A stretch of DNA of 64,000 nt, taken from contig NZ_JADBEF010000001.1 in assembly GCF_014873535.1 (NCBI RefSeq), positions 9,238,001 through 9,302,000 on the forward strand, in the 5' to 3' direction. The notes under the pieces are model-generated. The model had not been told where the DNA came from. It saw only the letters and a list, made by a program, of their open reading frames with translations, and made no database searches. Of this stretch, positions 12,103 to 21,144 are shown piece by piece. Numbering within the stretch: position 1 is the first letter of the stretch; each line of letters starts with the position of its first letter. The DNA comes from Nonomuraea africana. GTDB lineage: Bacteria; Actinomycetota; Actinomycetes; Streptosporangiales; Streptosporangiaceae. Position numbers and translations under genes: made by a program.

Positions 12103-13095
12103 TCAGACGACCTTGGTGTTCACCTCGGCGAAGTGGCACGCGACAGGGTGCCCGTTCCCCCTGTCCACCAGCGCCGGCTCCTCCGTCGCGCAGATCTCCT
12201 GCGCCTTCCAGCACCGCGTCCTGAACCTGCACCCGCTCGGCGGGTCCATCGGCGAGGGCACGTCGCCGGTCAGCAGGATCCGCTCCCGCTGCCGCTCCTC
12301 CGCCGGGTTGGCCGTGGGAGCCGCCGACAGCAGCGCCTGCGTGTACGGGTGCGCGGGCCGGTCGTACAGGTCGTCACGCGGACCCGTCTCCACGACCTTC
12401 CCGAGGTACATCACCGCCACCCTGTCGGAGATGTGCCGAACCACCGACAGGTCGTGCGCGATGAACATGTACGCCAGGCCCAGCGTGTCCTGCAGGTCCT
12501 CCAGCAGGTTCACCACACCGGCCTGCACCGACACGTCCAGCGCCGACACCGGCTCGTCGAGGATCAGCAGCTTCGGCTCCAGGGCCAGCGCCCTCGCGAT
12601 GCCGACGCGCTGCCGCTGACCGCCGGAGAACTCGTGCGGGTAGCGGTTGCCGTGCTCGGGCGACAGGCCCACCAGCCTCAGCAGCTCGGCGACCCGCTTC
12701 GGGCCGTCCTTGCCCCAGCGTCCGTGTACCTTCAGCGGCTCGGCGATGATGTCGTTCACCGGCATCTTGGGGTTCAGCGACGCGTAGGGGTCCTGGAAGA
12801 CGATCTGCATGTTCTGCCGGACGGCCTGCATCTCCTTGTTCGGCAGCGAGGTGAGCTCCTGGCCGGCGAACTTCACCGAGCCCGAGGTGGGCTTGTGGAG
12901 CTGCAGGATGGCCCGGCCCGTCGTCGACTTGCCGCAGCCCGACTCGCCCACCACGCCGAGGGTCTCGCCCTTGTCCACGTGGAGGGAGACGCCGCTGACC
13001 GCCTGCACGTGAGAGACGACGCGGCGCATGAAGCCGGTCCCCCGAACGGGGAAGTTCATCACGAGGTCGTTGACCTCGAGCAGTTTCTCGCTCAT
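12103..13095 (-). CDS. Peptide ABC importer ATPase, DppF/OppF type
   Basis: 330 aa. One ABC domain with GESGCGKSTTGRAIL (Walker A), FSGGQRQRVGIARALA (signature) and LLILDEPVSALDVS (Walker B). The C-terminal oligopeptide-transporter segment has a Cys motif (GCRFRTRCWK). The start is set at ATG 13095 (MSEKLLEVND) because it overlaps the upstream ATPase stop (ATGA) and gives the family N-terminus; an in-frame extension upstream overlaps that gene and is rejected. Last gene of the second peptide-importer operon. Confidence 0.92.
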   Translation of the reverse strand: MSEKLLEVNDLVMNFPVRGTGFMRRVVSHVQAVSGVSLHVDKGETLGVVGESGCGKSTTGRAILQLHKPTSGSVKFAGQELTSLPNKEMQAVRQNMQIVFQDPYASLNPKMPVNDIIAEPLKVHGRWGKDGPKRVAELLRLVGLSPEHGNRYPHEFSGGQRQRVGIARALALEPKLLILDEPVSALDVSVQAGVVNLLEDLQDTLGLAYMFIAHDLSVVRHISDRVAVMYLGKVVETGPRDDLYDRPAHPYTQALLSAAPTANPAEERQRERILLTGDVPSPMDPPSGCRFRTRCWKAQEICATEEPALVDRGNGHPVACHFAEVNTKVV

Positions 13096-14165
13096 GAGGT
13101 GGTCTCGCTGTTCGTGCGGAAGATGGCGGTCGGATCTGCCGTTTCGGCCAGTTTGGGCCAATGGTGGCACGCGGCGTAGTGCGCGCCGCCGTCCGTCTCC
13201 TCGAGGGAGGGCTCGTTCGTGGTGCACACCTCGGTGGCCATGGGGCAGCGCGGCGAGAACGGGCAGCCCGTGGGCAGGTTGATCAGCGAGGGCGGGGTGC
13301 CCTTGATCGGCCGCAGCCTGCCGCCCGAGGTCTCCAGCGAGGGGATGGATCCGAGCAGACCCGCGGTGTACGGCATGCGCGGCGTGTTGAACACCGTGTC
13401 GACGTCGCCGATCTCGACGGGCTTGCCGGCGTACATGACCAGCACCCGGTGCGCCATGCCCGCGATGACTCCGAGGTCGTGCGTGATGAGCACGACGGCG
13501 GCGTCGACCGCGTCCTTCACCTCGAGCAGCTTCTCGAGGATCTGCGCCTGCACGGTCACGTCGAGAGCCGTGGTCGGCTCGTCGGCGATGATCACGTCGG
13601 GGTTGTTGATGATCGCCATGGCGATCATCGCCCGCTGCCGCATGCCGCCGGAGAACTCGTGCGGGTACGACTTCAGTCGCGCCGCCGCCTGCGGAATGCC
13701 GACCAGGTCGAGCATCTCCTTGGCGCGCGCCAGCGCCTGCTTGTACGGCACCAGCTCGTGCGCCAGCACGGCCTCGGCCAGCTGGTCGCCGATCGTGTGG
13801 ACGGGGTTCAGCGCGGTCATCGGGTCCTGGAAGACCATCGCGATCTTCCTGCCCCGCAGGCTCCGCCGCTTGCGCTCGGACATCTTGAGCATGTCGTCGC
13901 CGCGGTAGGAGATGCTGCCGGTGATCCTGGCGCTCTTGGGCAGCAGGCCCATGACCGCCATCGAGGAGACCGACTTGCCCGAGCCGGACTCGCCGACGAT
14001 GCCGAGCACCTCACGCTCGTGCACCGTGTAGGAGACACCGCGCACGGCCTTGACCACGCCGTCGTCGGTGGGGAAGTTGACCTGGAGGTTCTCGACCTTG
14101 AGCACCTCGGTGGTGCCGGGGCGCTTGGCCTCCGACAGCCGCTTGGCGATGTGTACGGAGGTCAT
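13092..14165 (-). CDS. Peptide ABC importer ATPase, DppD/OppD type
   Basis: 357 aa, partner of the DppF-type ATPase. Walker A GESGSGKSVSS, signature FSGGMRQRAMIAMAI, Walker B VIIADEPTTALDVT. The C-terminal Cys cluster is GCPFSPRCPMATEVC. A roughly 20-residue N-terminal tail precedes the ABC domain. ATGA overlaps at both ends show coupling with the permease upstream and the second ATPase downstream. Confidence 0.92.
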   Translation of the reverse strand: MTSVHIAKRLSEAKRPGTTEVLKVENLQVNFPTDDGVVKAVRGVSYTVHEREVLGIVGESGSGKSVSSMAVMGLLPKSARITGSISYRGDDMLKMSERKRRSLRGRKIAMVFQDPMTALNPVHTIGDQLAEAVLAHELVPYKQALARAKEMLDLVGIPQAAARLKSYPHEFSGGMRQRAMIAMAIINNPDVIIADEPTTALDVTVQAQILEKLLEVKDAVDAAVVLITHDLGVIAGMAHRVLVMYAGKPVEIGDVDTVFNTPRMPYTAGLLGSIPSLETSGGRLRPIKGTPPSLINLPTGCPFSPRCPMATEVCTTNEPSLEETDGGAHYAACHHWPKLAETADPTAIFRTNSETTS

Positions 14166-15157
14166 CAGTCACGCACCCTGTTCTGTCGAGGGTCGAAGGC
14201 GTCGCGCAGGCCGTCCCCGATGAAGTTGACAGACAGCGCGATGGCCACGATGAACAGACCCGGCCACCAGAACAGCCACGGGCGCGTGACCATGGCGTTC
14301 TTGTAGTCGCTGATCAGCAGGCCGAGCGAGGTGTCGGGGCTCTTGACGCCGAAGCCGAGGAAGGACAGAGCCGTCTCCAGCAGGATGCCCGAGGAGATGG
14401 CGAGCGTGGCGGAGACGATGATCACACCGAGCGTGTTCGGCAGGATGTGCTTGAAGATGATCCGCATCGACGAGGTGCCGACGGCCCTGGCGGCCTCGAC
14501 GAACTCCTTCTCCCGCAGGGAGAGGAACTCGCCGCGGACCAGGCGGGTGACGCTGGTCCAGGTGATGAGCCCCAGCATGATGGCCATGAAGTACGGGCCC
14601 AGGTTGCCGGTGGCGCTGCCGACGACCGCGGCGATCACCAGCACCGGGATGGTGATCATCACGTCGGTGAAGCGCATGATGACGGCCTCGACCTTGCCGC
14701 GGAAGAAGCCCGCGAGGGCGCCGAGGACGGTGCCGACGGCGGTGGAGACCAGGCCGATGGTCAGCGCGACGATGATCGAGACCTGCGCGCCGCGCATGGT
14801 CATCGCGAAGTAGTCCTTGCCGATGTTGTCCTGGCCGAACGGGTGCTCGCCCAGGTGCATGCCCTCGCCGCCGAGGAACTCGGGGATGACGCTGAGCGTA
14901 GGGCGGCCCCTGTCCACGACGGTGCCCGAGCCGGTCCACGGCTTGTCCCACCAGCCGGGGATCGGGCCGAAGCCGATGGAGCTGAAGGCCAGCAGGAAGA
15001 CGAGCCCGAACAGGATCATGCCCACGAGGGCGCCGCGGTGGCGGAAGAACCTGCGCCGGACGAGCTGGCCCTGGGTGCGGGCGACGATCGTCATGCCCTG
15101 CGCGTCGTTCGACGCGGGCGGCTCCGTCTTGATGGTCATCTCGGTCTTCTCCGTCAT
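14165..15157 (-). CDS. Peptide ABC importer permease, DppC/OppC family
   Basis: 330 aa. A hydrophilic N-terminal tail of about 40 residues (MTEKTEMTIKTEPPASNDAQ) comes before TM1 (about 42-64). The DppC hallmark HPFGQDNIGKDYFAM and core with EKEFVEAARAVGTS follow, and the end is FIGDGLRDAFDPRQNR. Start ATG 15157 overlaps the upstream permease stop (ATGA). A second Met at codon 22 could also serve as start. Confidence 0.9.
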   Translation of the reverse strand: MTEKTEMTIKTEPPASNDAQGMTIVARTQGQLVRRRFFRHRGALVGMILFGLVFLLAFSSIGFGPIPGWWDKPWTGSGTVVDRGRPTLSVIPEFLGGEGMHLGEHPFGQDNIGKDYFAMTMRGAQVSIIVALTIGLVSTAVGTVLGALAGFFRGKVEAVIMRFTDVMITIPVLVIAAVVGSATGNLGPYFMAIMLGLITWTSVTRLVRGEFLSLREKEFVEAARAVGTSSMRIIFKHILPNTLGVIIVSATLAISSGILLETALSFLGFGVKSPDTSLGLLISDYKNAMVTRPWLFWWPGLFIVAIALSVNFIGDGLRDAFDPRQNRVRD

Positions 15158-16662
15158 GACAGCCTGATCCGCGGGTCGAGGTAGGCGTAGGCGATGTCGG
15201 CGAGCATGTTCCACACGACGATGGCGGTGCCGGTGACGAGGAAGAAGCCCATGACCGGCATGGGGTCGACCTCCCTCAGCCCGACCTCGAACATCTTGCC
15301 CATGCCCCGCCAGCCGAAGACCGTCTCGGTGATGACCGCGCCGCCGAAGACGCCGGCGAAGTCGAGGGCGAGGATCGTGGTGATCGGGATCATGCCGTTG
15401 CGGAAGGCGTGCTTGATGACGACGGTCCGCTCGGGCAGGCCCTTGGCGCGGGCCGTACGGACGTAGTCCTGGTTCATCACCTCGAGCATGCTGGCGCGGC
15501 TGTAGCGGGAGTGGCTGGCCAGCCCCACCAGGATCAGCGCCAGGGTGGGCAGCAGCAGGTGCATGCCGGAGTCGAGCGTGGTCTGCCAGAAGTTGCCCAT
15601 GAAGTTGGGCGTCTCGGACCCGATGGTGGCCACCGGGCGGCCCTTGAGCGCCCTGGCGTAGCCGTCCCACGCCTCGAGCAGCCGGTCGATGAAGATCATG
15701 GCGGCGACGAAGAGGCCGCTGAAGACGGCCAGCGGGATCGCCTGGCGGCGCAGGAGTCCGCCGAACTGCCAGCCGATGGCCGCGCTGACCAGCCCGGCGA
15801 CGACGAAGAGGCCGAGCAGGGTGAGGACGCTCGGGGCGATCAGCATGGGCTGGAGCGGGTAGTAGAGCAGCGCTCCGACGCCCGCCGCGCCCAGCGCCGC
15901 GTACATCGGCTGCAGGTGCTCGACGCCCGCCACCAGCGCGGCGACGCCGGCCGCGGTGGCCAGCCCCACGACGAGGATGAACGGGAAGCCCAGGCCGGGG
16001 TCGGCGAACCAGCGACTCGCGGAGAGGGCGAAGAGGATCACGGCGGTGACGGCCAGGCCGATGCCGAAGGCGGTCAGCTTGCCCTTCCTGTCGCCGTTGT
16101 AGACCGACGCCCAGATCAGGCCCGCGCCCAGCGCGACGGCCAGGATGATGGGAACCGGGATGAACGGGTCTCTCAGCCAGTCGTTGAACTCGATCGCCAC
16201 ATACTGCTTCAGCATCGTCGCGACCCAGAAAACCGGTAGCGAGAAGCACACGAATGCTGCGAAGGTGATCCCGTGGTCGAAGCTGCTGTACTGGCGGAGC
16301 GCGGAGACGATGCCGATCGCGATGCCGATCACCGCGGCCAGCACGGTGGCGACCACGACCAGCTTCAGTGTCGACGACATGGCGCCGGCGAGCAGTGAGG
16401 AGACCGTGGTGCCCGCCTTGTTGACCCCGAGATCGCCCTGGAAGATGCCGGTCAGCCAGGAGAAATAGCGGACGGGGATGGGCTCGTCAAGATGCATGGC
16501 CGCAATGCGCGCCTCCATCAGCCTGGGAGCGTCGGGGAGCGAGCTCTCGCGCAGGTCGGCGAGCGGGTCTCCCGACAGAGCCACCAGGAAGAACATGATG
16601 AATGTGGCGGCTAGCAGCGTCAGGCTCGATATGGCGAGCCTACGCGCGATGAATACAAGCAA
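15154..16662 (-). CDS. Peptide ABC importer permease, DppB family with large multi-TM insertion
   Basis: About 502 aa, against 310-340 for normal DppB. N-terminal helix LVFIARRLAISSLTLLAATF and the first half of the core are normal to about residue 160. Residues about 165-365 then hold an extra, strongly hydrophobic segment (roughly five or six predicted TM helices) before the core resumes at LLPTLALILVGLASHSRYSR, with NQDYVRTARAKGL and the end DPRIRLS. The TTG start at 16662 is chosen because GGAGG lies 8 nt upstream; an ATG 39 bp further up lacks this. Same operon as the adjacent DppC and ATPases. Confidence 0.88.
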   Translation of the reverse strand: MLVFIARRLAISSLTLLAATFIMFFLVALSGDPLADLRESSLPDAPRLMEARIAAMHLDEPIPVRYFSWLTGIFQGDLGVNKAGTTVSSLLAGAMSSTLKLVVVATVLAAVIGIAIGIVSALRQYSSFDHGITFAAFVCFSLPVFWVATMLKQYVAIEFNDWLRDPFIPVPIILAVALGAGLIWASVYNGDRKGKLTAFGIGLAVTAVILFALSASRWFADPGLGFPFILVVGLATAAGVAALVAGVEHLQPMYAALGAAGVGALLYYPLQPMLIAPSVLTLLGLFVVAGLVSAAIGWQFGGLLRRQAIPLAVFSGLFVAAMIFIDRLLEAWDGYARALKGRPVATIGSETPNFMGNFWQTTLDSGMHLLLPTLALILVGLASHSRYSRASMLEVMNQDYVRTARAKGLPERTVVIKHAFRNGMIPITTILALDFAGVFGGAVITETVFGWRGMGKMFEVGLREVDPMPVMGFFLVTGTAIVVWNMLADIAYAYLDPRIRLS

Positions 16663-16804
16663 TTCCCCGACCTCCTGCAGGTGACGGCTTCCGGGCGCCA
16701 TGGCGGGGGGTGACCGGGCTCTGGCCGGAAAGCCGGGTCCGCCACGGCGCCTCGTGGGCGCGGCTTCGACTGGCGGATCAACGTTCGACTTGGGTTGTAC
16801 AGCT

Positions 16805-16843
16805 CTGACGCGGGGCCGGTCGGGTGACCGTGCCCCGCGTCAG
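16805..16843 (-). terminator. Intercistronic hairpin between binding-protein and permease genes
   Basis: Perfect 12-bp arms (CTGACGCGGGGC at 16805-16816, complement at 16832-16843), with inner CGGTC/GACCG extending the stem. It sits 20 bp downstream of the binding-protein stop and inside the operon. Such hairpins commonly stabilise or partly terminate the transcript so that the binding protein is made in excess; that role is inferred. Confidence 0.65.
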
Positions 16844-16862
16844 TTATGCGGCTTGGCCGTGC

Positions 16863-18611
16863 TTACTGAGCAGCCCACTGGTGCATGTTCCAGGTGATGG
16901 AGGCCTGGCTCGGGTTGGGCTGGACGTTCTGGATGTTCGAGCTCCAGGCGGACAGAGCCGGCTGCGAGTACAGCGGGATCGTCGCCAGGTCGTCCCAGAG
17001 GATCTTCTCGATCTGCTGGATCAGCGGGGCGACCTTCGCGGGGTCGGTCTCCGCGAGGACCTGGTCGGCGAGCTTGTCGTACTCCTTGTTGGAGTAGCAG
17101 CCCTTGTTGTTGCCCTTGGCCGAGGGGGTGCACTTCTTCGGCGTGTAGTAGGTGGAGGTCCAGCCGCTGTTCAGCGACGAACCGGCCCAACCGAACAGGG
17201 CGATGTCGAAGTTGCCGTTGGCCAGGTCACCGGCGTCGTCGAAGAACTTCTCGCTGCCGGTGTCGGTGACCTCGAAGCCGGCCTGGTCGCAGGAGGCCTT
17301 GATCAGCTCGACGACCTGGGTACGGCGGGGGTTCGGCTGGTTGTAGCCGATGTTCACCTTGATCGGGGTCTTGACGCCCGAGTCGGCCACCAGCTTCTTG
17401 GCGCCCTCGAGGTCGACGGTGTTGTACTTCTCGGAGCCGGCGAACTTGACGGCCTCGGCGTAGCCCGGCTGGAACGGCGCGATGTTGCGAACATTCATCG
17501 GGGCGGCGTTCGGGTTCTGCGGCTTGATCAGGTTGTCCACGATCTGCTGACGCGGGGTGCAGGCCGCGAAGGCCTGGCGCAGCTTGGCGTCCTTGAACGG
17601 GCCCTTGTTGAAGTTGAAGTCCAGGTGGTCGTACAGGAACTGCTCACCGGTCTTCACGGTGACGTTCTGCAGCGCCTCGACCTGAGCCAGGATGTCCGGG
17701 TTCGACTGCGGCTCGATGATGTTCGTCTCGCCGTTCTGCAGCGCCTGGACCTGCTGGTCCTGGGCGATGAAACGGATGACGATCTTCTCGGTCTTGGCCT
17801 TCTCGCCCCAGTACTTCTCGTTGGCCGCCAGGGTGATGGACTGGCCGGGGGAGTAGGAGTCGATCACGTACTGGCCGGAGGACGGGATGAGCGCCTTGTC
17901 CGGGAGCTTGCCGTTGAAGATCCAGCCCTTGTTGAAGAACTCGGCGGCCTTCTTGAGCTTGCCGTGGTCCTCGGCCTTGATGGCGTCGAACATCTCCTGC
18001 TCGCTGAGCCCACCCTGCTGGGCGACGATGTGCGCCGGCAGCTGGATGAGGTTGGCGGCCGCCCAGTCACCGTAGGACTTGGTGTAGTTGAGCGTCACCT
18101 CCTTGTCGCCGATCGCGCAGTCCGGCATCTTGATCTTGTCCCACGTGTCCGTGCTGATGTAGCTGAACTCGGGGAACTTGCCGGAGGCGACAGCGTAGGT
18201 GAGCATCACGTCGTCACAGGCGATCGCGTTGCCGTCGGACCACACCGCGTTCGGGTTGATGGTGTACTTCACCGTCAGCGGGTCGTCAGAGGTCTTCTCG
18301 TAGGTGCCCATGTCCTTGTCGGGCTGGACGGAGCCGTCCGCGCCGAAGTGCCAGAAGTCCGTCTGGATCCGGTTCAGGACGATGTGGTTCTTGGAGGAGT
18401 ACTCTTCCGCCGTCTCGGCGTTGTACGAGCTGATCTCCTGCTCGAACGTGTGGGTGATCGTCGAAGCATTGGCGGCGCCGCTGGCCGGAGCAGAGGGCGC
18501 GGTCGACGGGTCGGCGGCGGGTGCGTTATCGGCAGCGCCGCAGGCCGTCAGCAGGATCGCTGCTCCCGTCGCCGCTGCCAGGAACCTTCCGGCCCTGCGT
18601 GCAGATGACAC
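16863..18611 (-). CDS. Peptide-binding lipoprotein (SBP family 5)
   Basis: 582 aa. Start GTG 18611 has AAGGAG 7 nt upstream and yields SSARRAGRFLAAATGAAILL followed by the lipobox LTAC (Cys24); an alternative GTG at 18641 gives ten more residues without a good ribosome site. SBP_bac_5 features include NAVWSDGNAIACDDVMLTYA, LRQAFAACTPRQQIV and the C-terminal TIPLYSQPAL. First gene of the minus-strand importer operon. Only moderate similarity by eye to the other SBP here, so the two importers probably have different ligands. Confidence 0.92.
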   Translation of the reverse strand: MSSARRAGRFLAAATGAAILLTACGAADNAPAADPSTAPSAPASGAANASTITHTFEQEISSYNAETAEEYSSKNHIVLNRIQTDFWHFGADGSVQPDKDMGTYEKTSDDPLTVKYTINPNAVWSDGNAIACDDVMLTYAVASGKFPEFSYISTDTWDKIKMPDCAIGDKEVTLNYTKSYGDWAAANLIQLPAHIVAQQGGLSEQEMFDAIKAEDHGKLKKAAEFFNKGWIFNGKLPDKALIPSSGQYVIDSYSPGQSITLAANEKYWGEKAKTEKIVIRFIAQDQQVQALQNGETNIIEPQSNPDILAQVEALQNVTVKTGEQFLYDHLDFNFNKGPFKDAKLRQAFAACTPRQQIVDNLIKPQNPNAAPMNVRNIAPFQPGYAEAVKFAGSEKYNTVDLEGAKKLVADSGVKTPIKVNIGYNQPNPRRTQVVELIKASCDQAGFEVTDTGSEKFFDDAGDLANGNFDIALFGWAGSSLNSGWTSTYYTPKKCTPSAKGNNKGCYSNKEYDKLADQVLAETDPAKVAPLIQQIEKILWDDLATIPLYSQPALSAWSSNIQNVQPNPSQASITWNMHQWAAQ

Positions 18612-18649
18612 GGACGTACTCCTTGGGGGTTGAAACTTCACAAGCCACT

Positions 18650-18680
18650 CTTGCGGAGAAATGAAGCATTACTTCGCAAG
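18650..18680. promoter_or_regulatory. Inverted repeat upstream of peptide-binding lipoprotein gene
   Basis: CTTGCGGAG (18650-18658) and CTTCGCAAG (18672-18680) are complementary at 8 of 9 positions around a 13-nt AT-richer centre. The repeat lies about 40-70 bp upstream of the chosen GTG, in the expected 5' leader or operator zone. Could be an operator or an mRNA hairpin. Confidence 0.4.
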
Positions 18681-18790
18681 CAGAGGTAAGGGGTCACAGC
18701 AGAGTGTTGCAGACCTGATGCCGTGAGCGTCATGTTCCGTAACAAAGCCGGGTCGAATAGGCGCAAATCACCACATAATCGTTACCCACG

Positions 18791-19870
18791 GTGATGGTCT
18801 CCGGGATGATGTTCTGTCAACCCCGAAGCCTATCCACAGGCCCGCGCGCCGCATCCACAGAATCCCGTTCACCACGATCGACCAACCGCTCCATCCCCGA
18901 TCCTGAGGTCCCCCAGCCCCCTCGGAGGACCCCGATGCCCCCTTCCCCCGGTCGCACCCTCACGGCTCCCACCCCGCGTCATATCCCCGCCCCACCCACA
19001 CCGTCCGGCCCCGGACCAGGCCCGAGCACCCACCCGGCACGTATCGCCTTCCCCGGCCCCACCCCCACTCATGCCGCCGCCCTCCCCTCCAAGGGCGTGC
19101 TCCGGGCAACCGGCGATCTCCAACTGTCCGGCGTCACCTGGACGCGCGCCGTTCTCCAGGCGTCCGGCACCATCTGGCCGCGCGCCGTTCTTTCGGCCGC
19201 GGTCATCTGGACCAAGCTGACCATCCCGTGCCCCCGAGGCACCGACCCCCGAAACCCTGGCCCCCGAGACCTCGCCCCCGCGCCGCCCATCCAAGAGGCG
19301 CGGGCCCCCAAGACCCTCGCCTCCGCGTCGCCTTTCTCCGCGCCGCCCGTCTCCGAGGCGTCGGCCCCTAAGACCCTCGCCTCCGAGGCCCTCGCCTCCG
19401 GGCCGTCCGCCTCCGGGCCGCCTCCCCCCTCGACGTCGGCCCCCTCGACGTCGGCGCCCGAGATGTCGGCCCCTGCGACCCCAACTCCCGAAACGACGGT
19501 CATCCCGATGTACCCTCGCCGCGCCTCCGGCGAGATGGCTTTGGAAACTTCAGCCGTTCCGAAGGGTCCACTCCCTGCCGCGTGCCCTCATCCGGCCCCT
19601 GCGTCGACCTCGGCCCCGGAATCGGTGGCCACCCTTCCGCGCCCTGGCGCCACCGCCGCGACCACCCGAACCCCAGGTGCGTCAGTCATCCCGCTGAGCC
19701 CCCGTCCCGCCGCCGGAGCACCCCCGGCCCTGAAGGCGGCGGTCATCCCGCTCCGCCCCCGTCGCGCCGCAGCGCCTCCTCTCGAGCCCGACGACCCGGA
19801 TCGCTCGCCATCAGGCCCCGCAGCCCTACCGGTCCACCCGCTCGGAAACGAACGCCGCCTCGCGGCCTGA
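18791..19870 (+). other. Uncertain Pro/Ala/Ser-rich repeat ORF (about 359 codons)
   Basis: The longest open frame in a 1.3-kb gene-free stretch. The translation is almost entirely P, A, S, T and R with no recognisable domain, signal peptide or membrane segment. It contains imperfect repeats: two 60-bp units around 19281-19400 giving the shared segment APKTLAS, and three copies of VIP-[ML]-x-P-R near 19499, 19685 and 19742. An opposite-strand frame (19069-19503) is also open. No good Shine-Dalgarno supports the ATG. It may be a fast-evolving disordered protein or simply GC-rich repetitive spacer with chance ORFs; I lean to non-coding. Confidence 0.25.
19281..19400. repeat. Two imperfect 60-bp tandem units
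   Basis: Positions 19281-19340 and 19341-19400 align at a 60-bp offset, with long identical runs such as AAGACCCTCGCCTCCG. The period is a multiple of three, so the plus-strand frame is kept. Flanking CCCTCGACGTCGG units near 19428-19455 are directly duplicated too. Confidence 0.55.
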
Positions 19871-19959
19871 ATCCCCCAGAAGCCCTGGTAGCCCGAATCC
19901 CCGCAGAATCCGACGTTATAGGGATGTTACGGTGCGGTACGCTGGCCCCGCGGAGGTAG

Positions 19960-20415
19960 GTGATCCCTTATCGCGCGACCATGGTCTCGGCGGATTGCCG
20001 ACCTACTGCGGACGCGGATAGCGACCAGCGAGTATCCGGCAGGCGGCATGTTGCCTTCCGAGTCGGCGTTGTGTCGAGAGTTCGGCGTAGCCCAAACAAC
20101 CATCCGCCGCGCTCTCGTGCTCTTGTAAGGCGAAGGGCTGATTGCCGTGATCCCGGCGAAGGGACGCGTGGTCAAAGGCGGTCCAGCAGCTCTCCGCTAT
20201 CGCTACCAAGCGATAGCCGATGATCTCTGTGAACAGACCTGCAGAGCGAGTTGCCGACGGGAGCCGTCCTACCGAGTGAGGCCACGCTATGCCGTCGCTA
20301 CGCCGCTTCCCGGAACACGGTTCGACAGGCCATTGCTGTCCTGGTGAAGGATGGCTGGATCAAGGCACGACGGGGAGGTAGGCGGTTTGTGAGCCTCGTC
20401 GAAGACGAGCCGTAA
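19960..20415 (+). pseudogene. Degraded regulator with two tandem GntR-type winged-helix domains
   Basis: GTG 19960, preceded by GGAGG, opens with IPYRAT. A +1 shift near 19980 is needed to read the first GntR wing-helix domain: RIADLLRTRI, YPAGGMLPSESALCREFGVA and TTIRRALVLL. An in-frame TAA follows at 20126-20128, then GEGLIAVIPAKGRVV. After YQAIADDLCEQT a second shift near 20240 restores the second domain: LPTGAVLPSEATLCRRYAAS, NTVRQAIAVLVKDGWIKARR, ending at TAA 20415. No effector-binding domain follows. Three lesions argue for a true pseudogene over a single sequencing error. Confidence 0.75.
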
Positions 20416-20573
20416 GACAGGCTTCGAGCAAAGAAGCGCGCTGATCTTACTCCACCGGCAAAGTGGCAGCTCACAGTACTGATCGCGTTGACTCCCCGCT
20501 GTTTCCATCGAAGCGTGCCGATCTTGCTCCATCTACTCAAACGCCCTTCAGCGCACTGATCACGTTCTCAATT

Positions 20574-20619
20574 GACACGAACCCCGATCCGACAACGATG
20601 CCGGATCGGGGTTCGTGTC
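20574..20619. terminator. Strong 18-bp inverted repeat (bidirectional terminator candidate)
   Basis: Perfect 18-bp arms 20574-20591 (GACACGAACCCCGATCCG) and 20602-20619 with a 10-nt loop. It lies between the 3' ends of the GntR pseudogene (plus) and the small membrane-protein gene (minus), so it could terminate both. No T-run on either side. Confidence 0.7.
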
Positions 20620-20649
20620 CAGAGGGCTCGAGTCACCTCGGGCCAAGGT

Positions 20650-20952
20650 TCAGTGTTTGCCGCAGACCTGGTGGTTGTGGCGGCGGCGCATCAGCTCCCA
20701 TGGAAGAAGCACTGCTGCCACGTAAACGAACGCAGCAACACCGAGCGGCAACCGCGAGGGGAGGAGGATCAGAACCGCACCGACACCCATAATCGCGTAG
20801 TAAACCAAATCTATCCCCCACGGAACAAACGTGAGCCGGAGGAAGAAGAATGGTATAGGCAGCCCTTGGCTGCGAGTCGACGCATACCAGGGATATGCAA
20901 TATTTGCACCAACAACTAGGGCGAGTCCGACGACGACGGCGATGGTCTGCAT
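20650..20952 (-). CDS. Small integral membrane protein, unknown function
   Basis: 100 aa, unrecognised. It has about four hydrophobic segments: QTIAVVVGLALVVGANIAY, then PIPFFFLRLTFVPWGIDLVY running into YAIMGVGAVLILL, and LGVAAFVYVAAVLLPW. A basic C-terminus (RRRHNHQ) follows. ATG 20952 is preferred because AAGGAG sits 6 nt upstream; an ATG 15 bp earlier is part of that ribosome site. Flanked by a pseudogene and a dead transposase, so it may be a remnant of mobile or accessory DNA. Confidence 0.6.
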   Translation of the reverse strand: MQTIAVVVGLALVVGANIAYPWYASTRSQGLPIPFFFLRLTFVPWGIDLVYYAIMGVGAVLILLPSRLPLGVAAFVYVAAVLLPWELMRRRHNHQVCGKH

Positions 20953-21120
20953 GCGTATCTCCTTCACATATGAAGCAATGACCCTAGGGCAGGGCGTTAG
21001 TCCAGTCGCGGGCTTTCTGATTCACATCGCGACAGTGGCGCCATGTGATGCAATCTCGAGCCTCACGTATTTCTCAGCAGTTCTGCATCCAGTGAAACTG
21101 ACCGGAGAGACTGGCGTCAT

Positions 21121-21138
21121 GTCACGAAACCTCGTGAC
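21121..21138. repeat. Short perfect hairpin GTCACGA/TCGTGAC
   Basis: A 7-bp perfect inverted repeat with loop AACC directly beyond the end of the transposase remnant. It could be a terminal structure of the old insertion or a small terminator. Confidence 0.35.
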
Positions 21139-21144
21139 TTGATA

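Noticed and set aside
18829..18862. DnaA-box-like TATCCACA and ATCCACA sequences
   Set aside because: Only two imperfect boxes, no dnaA, dnaN or AT-rich unwinding region nearby; chance occurrence is more likely than an origin.
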